From positions 1 through 64,000 of the forward strand of contig CALWUU010000023.1 of assembly GCA_944384835.1 (NCBI GenBank): a DNA stretch of 64,000 bases, in the 5' to 3' direction. Numbering within the stretch: position 1 is the stretch's first letter; every line of letters starts with the position of its first letter. The notes beneath the pieces are model-generated. The model was not told where the DNA came from. It searched no databases and saw only the letters and a list, made by a program, of their open reading frames with translations. The translations under genes and the position numbers were made by a program. The stretch is from an uncultured Clostridia bacterium (GTDB lineage: Bacteria > Bacillota > Clostridia > Oscillospirales > Acutalibacteraceae). Of this stretch, positions 1 to 8,447 are shown piece by piece.

Positions 1-71
1 CCCAATCGACAGTTTTTTTGTCTCAATTGTAAAAAAATCTCAAAATCACCTATTTTTTGTGATTGATTGGG
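1..71. repeat. Nested inverted repeats at left edge
   Basis: An outer 7-bp pair (CCCAATC at 1-7, GATTGGG at 65-71) encloses an inner 6-bp pair (AATCAC at 44-49, GTGATT at 59-64) that abuts the outer right arm. The rest is A/T-rich with T runs. It may be the tail or terminator of something left of the window. No gene is visible in 1-230 apart from the promoter of the next gene. Confidence 0.25.
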
Positions 72-159
72 TATTCAGCCATAAAAATAATAAAACAACA
101 TACAAAAATACATCCATAAAAATATTCGACACGATTCCATAAAACAGCTCTAAACAGTA

Positions 160-186
160 ACAAAATTAGAATATTACCATAGAATA
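160..186 (+). promoter_or_regulatory. Sigma-K-like promoter of the Cys-rich gene
   Basis: AC at 160-161, then a 16-base spacer, then CATAGAATA at 178-186. This fits the mother-cell sigma-K consensus (AC, 16-17 bases, CATANNNTA). The start codon lies 45 bases downstream and has a strong AGGAGGA ribosome binding site at 217-223. The consensus is short, so this is a pattern match made stronger by the coat-like protein it precedes. Confidence 0.45.
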
Positions 187-230
187 GCAATAGAAAACAA
201 AGGAAACAAATCTGTTAGGAGGAGCATTTT

Positions 231-1046
231 ATGGCAGAACATGAATATAACTCAAATGATTGCAGAACTCCGGAAGGTTTCAGAGAAGCTGTATGCATAG
301 ACGCAATGCGTGTATACGATAGTTGCTGTGATAAAGACTGTTTGGAGGATTTGCGCGTTTATTTTACAAAAGAAAAACAATGTTTAATTGAAGATGCGGT
401 AAATGTAAGACTAAAAGATGTAGATGTAATTACAGTCTATATTGATTTAGAGCCGGTACCATTTAACAAAGGCTTTTATTCTGTAGACATGACATTCTTC
501 TTTGATGTTTGCGTAGATGTATTCTGTGCACCTGCAACCGGTCCGATTCCTGTAAGCGGAATTGCTATTTTCAACAAAAAGGTGATACTATACGGCAGTG
601 AAGGCAACGTAAAAATGTTTAGTTCTGACTACGATTTAGATGATCTGGACAGCCAAAACTGCTCAAAAGTGCTGCCAAAAGCAACCGTTCAAGTTGCAGA
701 ACCAATTGCATTGTCCGCACGTATTTGTGAATGCAGCTGCTGCGACACAGGCTGCCGCATTCCAGAATGTATTTGCAAACGTTACGGCGGTGAATTTGAC
801 ACAGGCTGCAATAATAAAAGCGTATTTGTAACCATTGGTTTGTTCACCATTGTACAAATTACAAGAAATGTACAGATGTTGATTCCTGCATATGACTTCT
901 GTATTCCTGACAAAGAATGTGTTACAACTTCTGATAACGCATGTGAGTTATTCCGCAGAATAGAATTCCCAACCGATGAATTTTTCCCGCCAAAAGTTTC
1001 TGAACATGGCGGTCAGGGCGGCTGTGGATGCGATCAACGTAACTAA
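231..1046 (+). CDS. Cys-rich protein, probable spore coat/exosporium component
   Basis: A 271-residue protein with about 25 cysteines, many in clusters (SCCDKDC, CECSCCDTGC, ending GCGCDQRN). It has no signal peptide, no membrane segment and no enzyme motif. The middle part (about residues 65-150) looks beta-rich, with a phrase like GIAIFNKKVILYGSEGNVK, and resembles hypothetical proteins I associate with spore-forming Clostridia. Cysteine clustering suits disulfide cross-linked spore layers, and a sigma-K-like promoter lies upstream. A coat or exosporium role is therefore inferred rather than shown by a known domain. AGGAGGA sits 7 bases before the ATG. The gene is monocistronic and ends at a bidirectional terminator shared with the convergent ABC transporter operon. 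Confidence 0.75.
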   Translation: MAEHEYNSNDCRTPEGFREAVCIDAMRVYDSCCDKDCLEDLRVYFTKEKQCLIEDAVNVRLKDVDVITVYIDLEPVPFNKGFYSVDMTFFFDVCVDVFCAPATGPIPVSGIAIFNKKVILYGSEGNVKMFSSDYDLDDLDSQNCSKVLPKATVQVAEPIALSARICECSCCDTGCRIPECICKRYGGEFDTGCNNKSVFVTIGLFTIVQITRNVQMLIPAYDFCIPDKECVTTSDNACELFRRIEFPTDEFFPPKVSEHGGQGGCGCDQRN

Positions 1047-1060
1047 TCAGTAAAAAATAA

Positions 1061-1096
1061 TAAAAGCCGGAGTATATAAACTCCGGCTTTTATTAT
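1061..1096. terminator. Bidirectional rho-independent terminator
   Basis: AAAAGCCGGAGT, a short loop, then ACTCCGGCTTTT, flanked by T-rich sequence on both strands. It sits between the convergent Cys-rich gene and the ABC transporter operon and can serve both. Confidence 0.85.
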
Positions 1097-1097
1097 T

Positions 1098-1892
1098 TTA
1101 GCCTAACAGCATTCTGTCATTGGCTAACTCGTCCCCACTTGCAATCTGGAATTTCTCCAACAAATCAGAAACGGTCAGTTTCGCCTTTTCTTCCCCTTTT
1201 ACATCAAAGATAATTTTCCCGTCGTGCATCATAACCAGACGGTTACCCATCCGAAGGGCATCTTTCATGTTGTGGGTAATCATCAGCGCTGTTAATTGAT
1301 CTTGTTCAATAATCTGTTCTGTAATATGCAATACTTTGGCCGCAGTTTTAGGGTCCAAAGCCGCAGTATGTTCATCCAGCAATAATAATTTTGGTTTTTG
1401 AAGCGTAGCCATCAGCAAAGTCAAAGCTTGGCGCTGACCGCCTGACAGTAATCCAACTTTTGTTTTTAAACGGGTTTCCAAACCTAGATCTAACATCTGC
1501 AATTTATCTTTGTAAGTTTCTCGTTCGCTTCTGTGAATACCCCATCTAAGACTTCTTGTCTTACCGCGGCGGTATGCCAGAGCCAGATTCTCTTCGATAG
1601 ATAAATCTGCTGCAGTACCTTTCATTGGATCTTGGAATACACGGCCTAAATATTTGGCTCGTTTGTAATCCGGTTTTTTGGTGATATCTTTGTCGTCTAA
1701 TATTACAGAACCGCTTTCTACATAATACACACCTGCAATGACGTTGAGCATGGTGGATTTGCCTGCTCCATTACCGCCAATTACCGTTACAAAATCACCT
1801 TTTTCCATTTGAAGGTTTAAGCCGTTTAATGCTTTCTTCTCATTTACCGTACCTTTATGAAACACTTTATAAATATCATGAAGTTGAATCAT
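1098..1892 (-). CDS. ABC transporter ATP-binding protein (TrpXYZ-type importer)
   Basis: The 264-residue ATPase of a three-gene importer. Walker A is GGNGAGKS near residue 39, the signature LSGGQRQA is near 149, and Walker B is followed by DEHTAALDPKT near 172. The histidine in DEHTAALD, where most ABC proteins have DEPT, is usual in this importer branch. It should energise uptake from the cytoplasmic face together with the permease whose gene overlaps it by 4 bases. Relatives include TrpZ-type ATPases of aromatic amino acid importers and purine/BMP-type systems. The substrate cannot be read from the ATPase. Confidence 0.9.
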   Translation of the reverse strand: MIQLHDIYKVFHKGTVNEKKALNGLNLQMEKGDFVTVIGGNGAGKSTMLNVIAGVYYVESGSVILDDKDITKKPDYKRAKYLGRVFQDPMKGTAADLSIEENLALAYRRGKTRSLRWGIHRSERETYKDKLQMLDLGLETRLKTKVGLLSGGQRQALTLLMATLQKPKLLLLDEHTAALDPKTAAKVLHITEQIIEQDQLTALMITHNMKDALRMGNRLVMMHDGKIIFDVKGEEKAKLTVSDLLEKFQIASGDELANDRMLLG

Positions 1893-2842
1893 TCGGCTGT
1901 ACCTCCTTGCTCATTCTCACTGCCGGTCTGTGCTTTCTTGGGTTTTCCTGTTCGGTTTGATAAACGCTGAATGCGTTGTTTAAATACAGGTACCGCCAGT
2001 GCCAAAGCAACGAATACTGCTGTAAACAGTTTTAAATCTTGTGTATCCAGACCAACTTCGAGAACAAGGGCAACTACAATACGGTAAATTAAACTACCGA
2101 TAACAACAGATGATAATTTATAGATAAAGTTAAATCTGCTGCCAAAAATAACCTCACCAATGATAACGGATGCCAAACCGACAACAATCATACCTGTACC
2201 ATTTGTAACGCTGGCATTTTGCTGATATTGAGCAATTAAAGCGCCTGATAGCGCAACCAAGCCATTGCTGAACAACAACGCAATAATTTTCATCCAGCTG
2301 GTATTTACGCCTAACGCACGAATCATATCAGGATTATTACCTGTTGCCCGAATGGCACTGCCCACTTCTGTTCCAAAGAACCAATACATAAATGCAATCA
2401 CAAGAACTACAATAATCAAACCAATTATAATGACCAGAAGATCTTTCTGAATTGGAAACCATTTTTGAATGATACTAAAAATGGTTTCTTCCCGACCGAG
2501 AGGCACATTTGCTTTACCCAACATAACACGAAGGTTGATGGAATATAAAGCCAGCATAGTCAAAATACCGGACAAAATCGGCGGTATTCTAAATACTGTA
2601 TTAAAGAATCCTGTTACTACACCGGACGCCATACCCGCAAGGGTTGCAATTAATAAGCTTGTAAAAGGATCCAACCCTACTGTAATTAAAATTGCACTGA
2701 CACAGCCTCCCAGTGCAAAGCTGCCGTCTACTGTAAGGTCAGCAAAGTCCAGCAGTTTATATGTAATATAAACGCCAAGGGTCATAATTGCATATAATAA
2801 TCCTTGGGCCACAGCACCTTCCAGTGCCAACAATGTTCCCAT
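1889..2842 (-). CDS. ABC transporter permease (TrpXYZ/LivH-like)
   Basis: A 317-residue inner-membrane permease with about 8-9 hydrophobic segments, of the BPD_transp_2 (branched-chain amino acid/ribose/BMP) superfamily. Typical motifs are YKLLDFADLTVDGSFALGG near the N-terminus and GTEVGSAIRATGNNPDMIRA near residue 155, the coupling-helix region. The polar C-terminus (PKKAQTGSENEQGG) is cytoplasmic. It lies between the binding protein and the ATPase, with the stop overlapping the ATPase start, so translation is probably coupled. The same domain layout occurs in TrpY-type permeases, and tryptophan or another aromatic compound is one possible substrate. Confidence 0.88.
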   Translation of the reverse strand: MGTLLALEGAVAQGLLYAIMTLGVYITYKLLDFADLTVDGSFALGGCVSAILITVGLDPFTSLLIATLAGMASGVVTGFFNTVFRIPPILSGILTMLALYSINLRVMLGKANVPLGREETIFSIIQKWFPIQKDLLVIIIGLIIVVLVIAFMYWFFGTEVGSAIRATGNNPDMIRALGVNTSWMKIIALLFSNGLVALSGALIAQYQQNASVTNGTGMIVVGLASVIIGEVIFGSRFNFIYKLSSVVIGSLIYRIVVALVLEVGLDTQDLKLFTAVFVALALAVPVFKQRIQRLSNRTGKPKKAQTGSENEQGGTAE

Positions 2843-2870
2843 AGTTACCTCCCGAATACGTAAAAGATAA

Positions 2871-3899
2871 TTAGGATACTTTTACGTCAATTGCTTTTTC
2901 CGCTAAATCAGCAGGAATTTCGATACCTAATTGTTGTGCCAAATCCATATTGATATATAATTTGTTTTCACTTAAATACTCAATTGGCATGTCAGCTGGA
3001 TTTTCTCCGCCTTCCAAAATTCTAACAGCTTGCTTTGCAGTTAATTTACCAAGCTCATAATAATCCACACTGTATGTTGCCAAACCGCCATTTTCAACGC
3101 TGTTATTTTCGCCAACAAACAAAGGAATGTTATTATCCGTTGCAATTTGTGCTACCAATGTCATATTGGAAGCAATTACATTATCGGTAGGTACATAAAT
3201 TGCATCCACTTGGCCTACCAAAGATTGTACAACGGATTGTACGTCATTTGCATCGGAAACGGTTGCTTCAACAGTTTCAATGTTGTATTTAGCAGCTTCT
3301 TCTTTTGCCATATCAATTTGAAATTTTGAGTTTGCTTCACTGGTACAATATAGCAAAGCAACTTTTTTCGCATCCGGGCAAAGCTGAGTTAGCAATTGCA
3401 TTTGTTCTTTTACCGGTGTTAAGTCAGATGTGCCCGTAACATTGCCGCCGGGAGCTTCATTGCTTTCAACCAAACCGGAATCTGCAGGATCAGTTACAGC
3501 AGTAACTAAAATTGGTGTATCCTGTGTTGCACTTGCCATAGCCTGTGCTGCTTGAGTAGCAATCGCCAATACCAAATCTTTATTATCGTTTGCAAATTGA
3601 CCGGCAATGGTTGTACTATTTGGAATATCGCCTTGTGCATTTTTGTAGTCAATGTTAATATTTTGACCATCTACATAACCGGCTTCTGCCAAACCGTCAA
3701 TAAAGCCTTCTCTTGCCAAATCCAGAGAAGTATGCTCTATCAATTGAATGATACCAATATTCTTTACATCTGTGCCGGTTGCAGCTCCGCTGTCAGCGGT
3801 ACCGGCAGAATCGCTGCTGCCGCATGCTGTCATACCGGCTACCAACATCATAGCTGCAATTGCGGCTGCAGAAATCTTCTTTACGCCTGAAAATTTCAT
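2871..3899 (-). CDS. ABC transporter substrate-binding lipoprotein (ABC_sub_bind family, TrpX-like)
   Basis: A 342-residue extracellular solute receptor. A signal peptide ends in the lipobox AGMTAC (lipidated Cys26), followed by a Ser/Gly/Ala-rich linker and a two-lobe periplasmic-binding fold beginning at about residue 43 (KNIGIIQLIEHTSLDLAREG). That opening and the phrase ILVTAVTDPADSGLV are typical of the ABC_sub_bind family that includes TrpX and TyrX. A longer frame begins at 3914, but there the GGGGGAG ribosome binding site would be inside the gene, so the ATG at 3899 is chosen. It is the first gene of the importer operon. A promoter and a perfect inverted repeat lie just upstream. No T-box leader was seen, which argues against assuming tryptophan control. 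Confidence 0.88.
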   Translation of the reverse strand: MKFSGVKKISAAAIAAMMLVAGMTACGSSDSAGTADSGAATGTDVKNIGIIQLIEHTSLDLAREGFIDGLAEAGYVDGQNINIDYKNAQGDIPNSTTIAGQFANDNKDLVLAIATQAAQAMASATQDTPILVTAVTDPADSGLVESNEAPGGNVTGTSDLTPVKEQMQLLTQLCPDAKKVALLYCTSEANSKFQIDMAKEEAAKYNIETVEATVSDANDVQSVVQSLVGQVDAIYVPTDNVIASNMTLVAQIATDNNIPLFVGENNSVENGGLATYSVDYYELGKLTAKQAVRILEGGENPADMPIEYLSENKLYINMDLAQQLGIEIPADLAEKAIDVKVS

Positions 3900-3932
3900 G
3901 ATTTTCTCCCCCAAATTTCAAATTTACTTTAG

Positions 3933-3968
3933 CACTGTAAAGTTTTAGGTGAAAAAAACTTTACAGTG
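3933..3968 (-). promoter_or_regulatory. Perfect 14-bp inverted repeat in the importer 5' leader
   Basis: CACTGTAAAGTTTT at 3933-3946 is mirrored by AAAACTTTACAGTG at 3955-3968 with an 8-base loop. It begins about 10 bases after the expected transcription start and ends about 33 bases before the ATG. No T run follows, so it is not a terminator. It is either an operator or an mRNA hairpin controlling the importer. Confidence 0.6.
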
Positions 3969-3984
3969 ACAAATTAATAATGCT

Positions 3985-4013
3985 ATTGTACATGATTTTA
4001 TATATAAATTCAA
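3985..4013 (-). promoter_or_regulatory. Sigma-A promoter of the ABC importer operon
   Basis: Read on the minus strand: TTGAAT (4013-4008), a 17-base spacer, then TACAAT (3990-3985). This places the start of transcription near 3978, just upstream of the inverted repeat. Confidence 0.6.
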
Positions 4014-4088
4014 TATTAAAAATTCCAATAATTAATACAAATTCTATAAAAAAACTATTATTATCTAAAATATAGTAATAAATTATGA

Positions 4089-4128
4089 AAAAAATCGCAA
4101 TATACACGAATGTATACTGCGATTTTTA
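4089..4128 (-). terminator. Terminator of pcrA
   Basis: AAAAATCGCA/GTATACA arms separated by a short CGAA-type loop, followed on the minus strand by a run of seven T. It lies 11 bases after the pcrA stop codon. Confidence 0.8.
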
Positions 4129-4138
4129 TATAGAATAA

Positions 4139-6532
4139 CTAAGATAACTTTTTCAAACGCGCAAAATTCTGCATGATTTTTTTACTTCCAACAGTTTCAA
4201 ACATAATTTCAAGCAAAGTATCATTTCCCATAGGCGTAGCAGAAATAATCTCACCTTGACCAAATGTAAGATGTTTTACCTTATCACCCACTGCCAGCTT
4301 TTCACCGGACGGTTTTGCCTTTGGCAAAGTAACAGGACCGAAATTTCTGGCAGAATTGGTCGTGACTTCTCTTGCTTCATATGAGGAGGTCGGCAAACTG
4401 GTTCCCGGCATTGGCTTTTGCCATGACCGGGAACGGGAACGCTCTACCAGTTCTTCCGGAATTTCCGATAAAAAGCGGGAGGCCTTATTTCTGGTTGTAG
4501 AACCAAACAGCATACGGCTTTCTGCATTAAGCAGTGCAATTTCTTCTTTTGCACGTGTAATTGCTACATAAGCCAATCTGCGTTCCTCTTCTATTTCAGC
4601 CGGATTGTAAATAGACTGCAACCCAGGGAAAATACCTTCTTCAAACCCCGGCAGGAAAACAACAGGAAATTCCAAACCTTTCGCAGAGTGCATTGTCATC
4701 ATAACAACAGAATCTGCCTGATCATCATAATTATCAATATCTGTCATGAGAGAAACTTCTTCTAAAAATCCGGATAAACTTGCATCTTCAAAATTTTCTT
4801 CCTCGTATTGAATAATATTGGAAGCAAGCTCACGGATATTATCAATTCTATCTTGCGCATCTTCATATTCTGTTTTCAAGTATTCAATATAATCCGTTTT
4901 TTCTAAAATAAGCTCATACAAATCGGCTAATGAAATTGTTTCATCTTCCGCAGCTTTTATTAATTCCTGAATAATCTGAGCAAAATTCAACAATTTGGGT
5001 GAAGTACGTTTTAGCGCATCAAATTCATCTGCATGGCTGATTACATAAAACAGTGTTTCTCCAATTCCTTGTGCAATTTCCGTTGCCATTGCCAAAGTTT
5101 TGTCTCCAATGGAACGCTTTGGCTGATTGATGATTCTTCTGAGACGAATTTCATCGGCAGAGTTATTGACTACCTGCAAATATGCCATCATATCTTTAAT
5201 TTCTTTGCGCTCATAGAAACGATGACCGCCAATCATGCGGTATGGAATACCTGATTTTACAAATAATTTTTCAATGATATTCGATTGTGTATTCATGCGG
5301 TACAGTACTGCAAAATCTGAAAAATTCCTGCCTTGCGCCACTTCTTCCAAAATGCGTTTAGCCATATATTCAGCTTCTTCTTGTTCTGTACAAGAAGTAT
5401 GTATGGTAATTTTCTTGCCTTCTTCGTTATCAGTCCACAAGGTTTTACCTTTACGCTCGGTATTATTTGCGATGACAGCATTGGCTGCATTCAAAATATT
5501 TTTTGTGGAACGATAGTTTTGCTCCAGTCGGATCACTGCTGCATTTGGATACGATTCTTCAAAACTCATAATATTTTCGATGGTAGCGCCGCGGAATTTA
5601 TAAATGCTCTGATCATCATCTCCGACCACACATAGATTTCCGCTGTGTCGTGCCAATAAATCAATCAATAAGTACTGGGCTTGATTGGTATCTTGATATT
5701 CATCCACCATAAAATAGCGGAACTTATTATGATAATATTCTAAAACGTCGGGATTTTTTTGAAGCAATTCTACCGTTTTGCAAATCATATCATCAAAATC
5801 CATAGCATCGGCAGCTTTCAGACGCTCCTGATACATTTGATATGCTTTGCCAATGGTTCCTTTCCGCGTATCTGTTCCTGCTCTGCGCAGATATTCATTG
5901 GCATCAATCATTTGATCCTTTGCTCGGGAAATTTCAGACAAAATTGCTTTTGCAGGCAAAATTTTCTCTTCAATATTTAATGCCTTGCAGCAATCTTTCA
6001 TCAAACGACGGGAATCATCTGTATCATAAATGGTAAAACGGTTTGTGTATCCCAAACGGTCTCCGTCCTTGCGCAAAATGCGCGCACACATAGAGTGAAA
6101 TGTGGATGCCCAAATGTCATTTCCGCTCTCACCTAACATTGTTGCCAGACGTGTTTTTAATTCAGAAGCTGCTTTATTGGTAAATGTAATGGCAAGAATC
6201 TGCCATGGCATGCAGGCCTGTACAGAAAGTTTTCTTCTTACCATGTCTGAAAGCGGTTGATTTTTTTCTAAAAACGCTTTCATTTCATCGATATCCTGTT
6301 CATGGATATCAACGGATATTTCTTGACTATGATAAGCATTTCCGTAGCGAATCAGGTTGGCAATTCGATTAACCAATACAGTGGTTTTTCCGCTTCCTGC
6401 ACCTGCCAAAATCAGCAAAGGTCCGTTTACTTGAAAAACCGCTTCACGCTGCATGGCGTTCATCTTGGAAAAATCTTTTTCCATTATTTGTTTTCTTAAA
6501 GAAACATATTCTTTCTTGATTTGATTACTCAT
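4139..6532 (-). CDS. pcrA: ATP-dependent DNA helicase PcrA (UvrD family)
   Basis: A 797-residue superfamily 1A 3'-5' helicase, close to the usual PcrA length. It acts in nucleotide excision repair and in clearing replication blocks. Walker A AGAGSGKT lies near residue 43, the Q-motif MNAMQREAV just before it, and motif II VDEYQDTNQAQ near 277. Motif III VVGDDDQSIYKFRGA and motif V TMHSAKGLEFPVV are also present. The last 55 residues (GDKVKHLTFGQGEI...) form the Tudor-like RNA polymerase-binding tail typical of Gram-positive PcrA. An in-frame extension reaches 6694 but is A/T-rich and noncoding in character. The start at 6532 has GGCGGTG upstream. It stands alone, divergent from the DUF1836 gene. 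Confidence 0.93.
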   Translation of the reverse strand: MSNQIKKEYVSLRKQIMEKDFSKMNAMQREAVFQVNGPLLILAGAGSGKTTVLVNRIANLIRYGNAYHSQEISVDIHEQDIDEMKAFLEKNQPLSDMVRRKLSVQACMPWQILAITFTNKAASELKTRLATMLGESGNDIWASTFHSMCARILRKDGDRLGYTNRFTIYDTDDSRRLMKDCCKALNIEEKILPAKAILSEISRAKDQMIDANEYLRRAGTDTRKGTIGKAYQMYQERLKAADAMDFDDMICKTVELLQKNPDVLEYYHNKFRYFMVDEYQDTNQAQYLLIDLLARHSGNLCVVGDDDQSIYKFRGATIENIMSFEESYPNAAVIRLEQNYRSTKNILNAANAVIANNTERKGKTLWTDNEEGKKITIHTSCTEQEEAEYMAKRILEEVAQGRNFSDFAVLYRMNTQSNIIEKLFVKSGIPYRMIGGHRFYERKEIKDMMAYLQVVNNSADEIRLRRIINQPKRSIGDKTLAMATEIAQGIGETLFYVISHADEFDALKRTSPKLLNFAQIIQELIKAAEDETISLADLYELILEKTDYIEYLKTEYEDAQDRIDNIRELASNIIQYEEENFEDASLSGFLEEVSLMTDIDNYDDQADSVVMMTMHSAKGLEFPVVFLPGFEEGIFPGLQSIYNPAEIEEERRLAYVAITRAKEEIALLNAESRMLFGSTTRNKASRFLSEIPEELVERSRSRSWQKPMPGTSLPTSSYEAREVTTNSARNFGPVTLPKAKPSGEKLAVGDKVKHLTFGQGEIISATPMGNDTLLEIMFETVGSKKIMQNFARLKKLS

Positions 6533-6769
6533 GGATTCACCGCCAAGAAATATAAATTGTAAAGACAAAACGTCGTATATTTGTACATTGTACATCATTT
6601 TTAAAATAATAGCAAATTTATCAAAGAAAAAATCACAAAAATATATTCTTACCGTTATATTTCGATTTAACATTGCATATACAATCATTTCCATTTATAA
6701 TAAAAAGCAGATGTCAATGATATAAACAAAAAGCGTGCTATTACCATTGTGGAAGGAGGGTATGAAATT

Positions 6770-7345
6770 TTGGAACAAGCCATTGAGCAAATTCAAAAAT
6801 GGGCCGAAGAAGCCGGAAAATTCGAAGCCATTGCATGGGACAAAATGCCAGAGATTTATTTATACATGGATCAAGTAATTACTTATATGGATAAACAGCT
6901 AAAATTATTTGAACGAAATGAAAATACGCGCCTGCTTACCTCCAGCATGATCAATAATTACGTAAAAGACCATGTATTGGAACGTCCCGAACAAAAAAAA
7001 TACTCGAAGGAACATCTTGCCATGCTGACTATGATATGCATGTTAAAGCAAGTTTTGTCCATTCAAGATATTTCTCAGCTATTAAAATCTTTAACCGAAC
7101 ATACTTCAAAAACAGATCTGTACGATCAATTCCGCAGCACACAGGCAAATGTTTTAGAAGATATTTGCAGCCGTGTCAATCAAACGGCCGCAGAAGGAAA
7201 AGACGCACTAACAAAACTTGCTTTGGAACTTTCCATAGAAGCCAATGCAAGACGTACTGCTGCGGAACGTATTTTAAGTGAGCTTGCACAGGAAGAAGAA
7301 CCGAAGCACAATAAGAAAAAAGAGAAAGCTAAAATGCAGGACTAG
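6770..7345 (+). CDS. DUF1836 domain protein (predicted helix-turn-helix)
   Basis: A 191-residue protein with the DUF1836 signature: PEIYLYMDQVITYMDKQL, then LLTSSMINNYVKDHVLERP and KKYSKEHLAMLTMICMLKQ (about residues 20-100). The family is predicted to have a winged-helix/MerR-like DNA-binding fold in Firmicutes, and its regulon is not known to me. The C-terminus is helical and ends in a Lys/Glu-rich tail. The start is TTG at 6770, 9 bases after GGAAGGAGGG. A GTG at 6749 in the same frame lies upstream of that ribosome binding site, and the ATG at 6762 is in another frame. Its 3' end overlaps the convergent gerKC stop by 17 bases. Confidence 0.85.
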   Translation: MEQAIEQIQKWAEEAGKFEAIAWDKMPEIYLYMDQVITYMDKQLKLFERNENTRLLTSSMINNYVKDHVLERPEQKKYSKEHLAMLTMICMLKQVLSIQDISQLLKSLTEHTSKTDLYDQFRSTQANVLEDICSRVNQTAAEGKDALTKLALELSIEANARRTAAERILSELAQEEEPKHNKKKEKAKMQD

Positions 7346-8447
7346 CTTCCTGCTGTACACGGTCAACGGACGATGTTACGTTGACCGTGTATTTTATTTT
7401 TGTAAGTTCCTGTTCCCATGAATACCGATGCGCTTTCCAATACTCTGTTTGCTGCTGCTGCAATGCTACATTAAAATTGAAAATATCAGTGGTATCGTTG
7501 ATTGCTGCTTGTTCAACTGCACTTTCTATTTGCCATTTTAAATCTGTATTCAGAGCAGTTTCAAATTGTTCATAAACGTCTAAGGAAAGTTTGTTTCTTA
7601 AATCCTGGTTAATTTCAGATATATATGCTTTACAGGATACGTCTATTTGAAAATGGGGAATATCATCAATAATATCTGCCTGAATCTGACTGTTTGTATG
7701 CTCCAGTTTTAAACTGACCGTTCCAATATCCGGAACATCCAGAACCATAACGCCATTCTGAATAGTATAAACAACAGCAAGGTAACCTCTGTTCTGTTCT
7801 CTGCTTAAATATCCAATTAATTTATTATCTCTGAAATATGCTGTATTTCCTAATTGTACATGCTCATCAACAATGGTTAATTCGGGCAGGGCAAACGCAT
7901 TATATTCTGATACCATATGGCTGGTAACGTCTAACACAGTAGAGCCTGCAAATTTATTAGCAGAACTGTCTGCCTCTGCAAAAGATTTTGCCTGTGTAGC
8001 CAACGCATATTGACCTTCGTTTTGCAGCTGAAACAATGTGTCAGCTCTATCCTGAGCTATAAACAAATTTACTGTCGGTCTTGTTTCATGATAGCGAATA
8101 AAAAAGTCAAACATATTTGTAAGTCCTTCCTGCGCGCATTGTTTGCTGAAAACCACCATAGTATTGTGAGAATAGGTGGGTATTAATCCCGTTTGCAGCG
8201 TTAAATTCTGTAATGCTTCATAAACAGTAGTACCTGAGGACTGTATCAAATCCAGCTTAACTTCTTCACCTGGGCGCAAATAATGAACAGAAACCAAATA
8301 TCCTTCCTCTTGTTTGTCTATGCCTATTCCCTGTATTATCATTTTTTTACTAATATCACTTCCAAAGGAACAAGCGGTCAAAGAAAATAAAAAACTAACT
8401 GCCAGTATTGGTGCAAGTACATATTTAATCCAACACGCTGTTTTCAT
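7329..8447 (-). CDS. gerKC: Spore germination lipoprotein, Ger(x)C family
   Basis: A 372-residue C subunit of a GerA-type germinant receptor. The signal peptide ends in the lipobox FSLTAC (Cys26), followed by the family opening ISKKMIIQGIGIDKQEEG. The C-terminal half carries the GerAC domain (VSCKAYISEINQDL, then a helix with FNFNVALQQQQTEYW). In known receptors the lipoprotein sits on the outer face of the spore inner membrane next to the A and B subunits. It starts with GGAGGTG before the ATG and overlaps the end of gerKB by 23 bases, so it is the last gene of a KA-KB-KC operon. The symbol indicates family only, since the germinant cannot be inferred. Confidence 0.9.
   Translation of the reverse strand: MKTACWIKYVLAPILAVSFLFSLTACSFGSDISKKMIIQGIGIDKQEEGYLVSVHYLRPGEEVKLDLIQSSGTTVYEALQNLTLQTGLIPTYSHNTMVVFSKQCAQEGLTNMFDFFIRYHETRPTVNLFIAQDRADTLFQLQNEGQYALATQAKSFAEADSSANKFAGSTVLDVTSHMVSEYNAFALPELTIVDEHVQLGNTAYFRDNKLIGYLSREQNRGYLAVVYTIQNGVMVLDVPDIGTVSLKLEHTNSQIQADIIDDIPHFQIDVSCKAYISEINQDLRNKLSLDVYEQFETALNTDLKWQIESAVEQAAINDTTDIFNFNVALQQQQTEYWKAHRYSWEQELTKIKYTVNVTSSVDRVQQEASPAF

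Noticed and set aside
3900..4080. T-box or other riboswitch in front of the TrpX-type importer
   Set aside because: No T-box sequence, specifier loop or terminator was found. Only a simple palindrome is present.
6533..6694. 54-codon N-terminal extension of PcrA
   Set aside because: Phe/Ile/Tyr-rich noncoding translation, absent from PcrA proteins. A good start with GGCGGTG exists at 6532.
6749..6769. GTG start for the DUF1836 gene
   Set aside because: It precedes and contains the ribosome binding site GGAAGGAGGG. The TTG at 6770 is correctly spaced.
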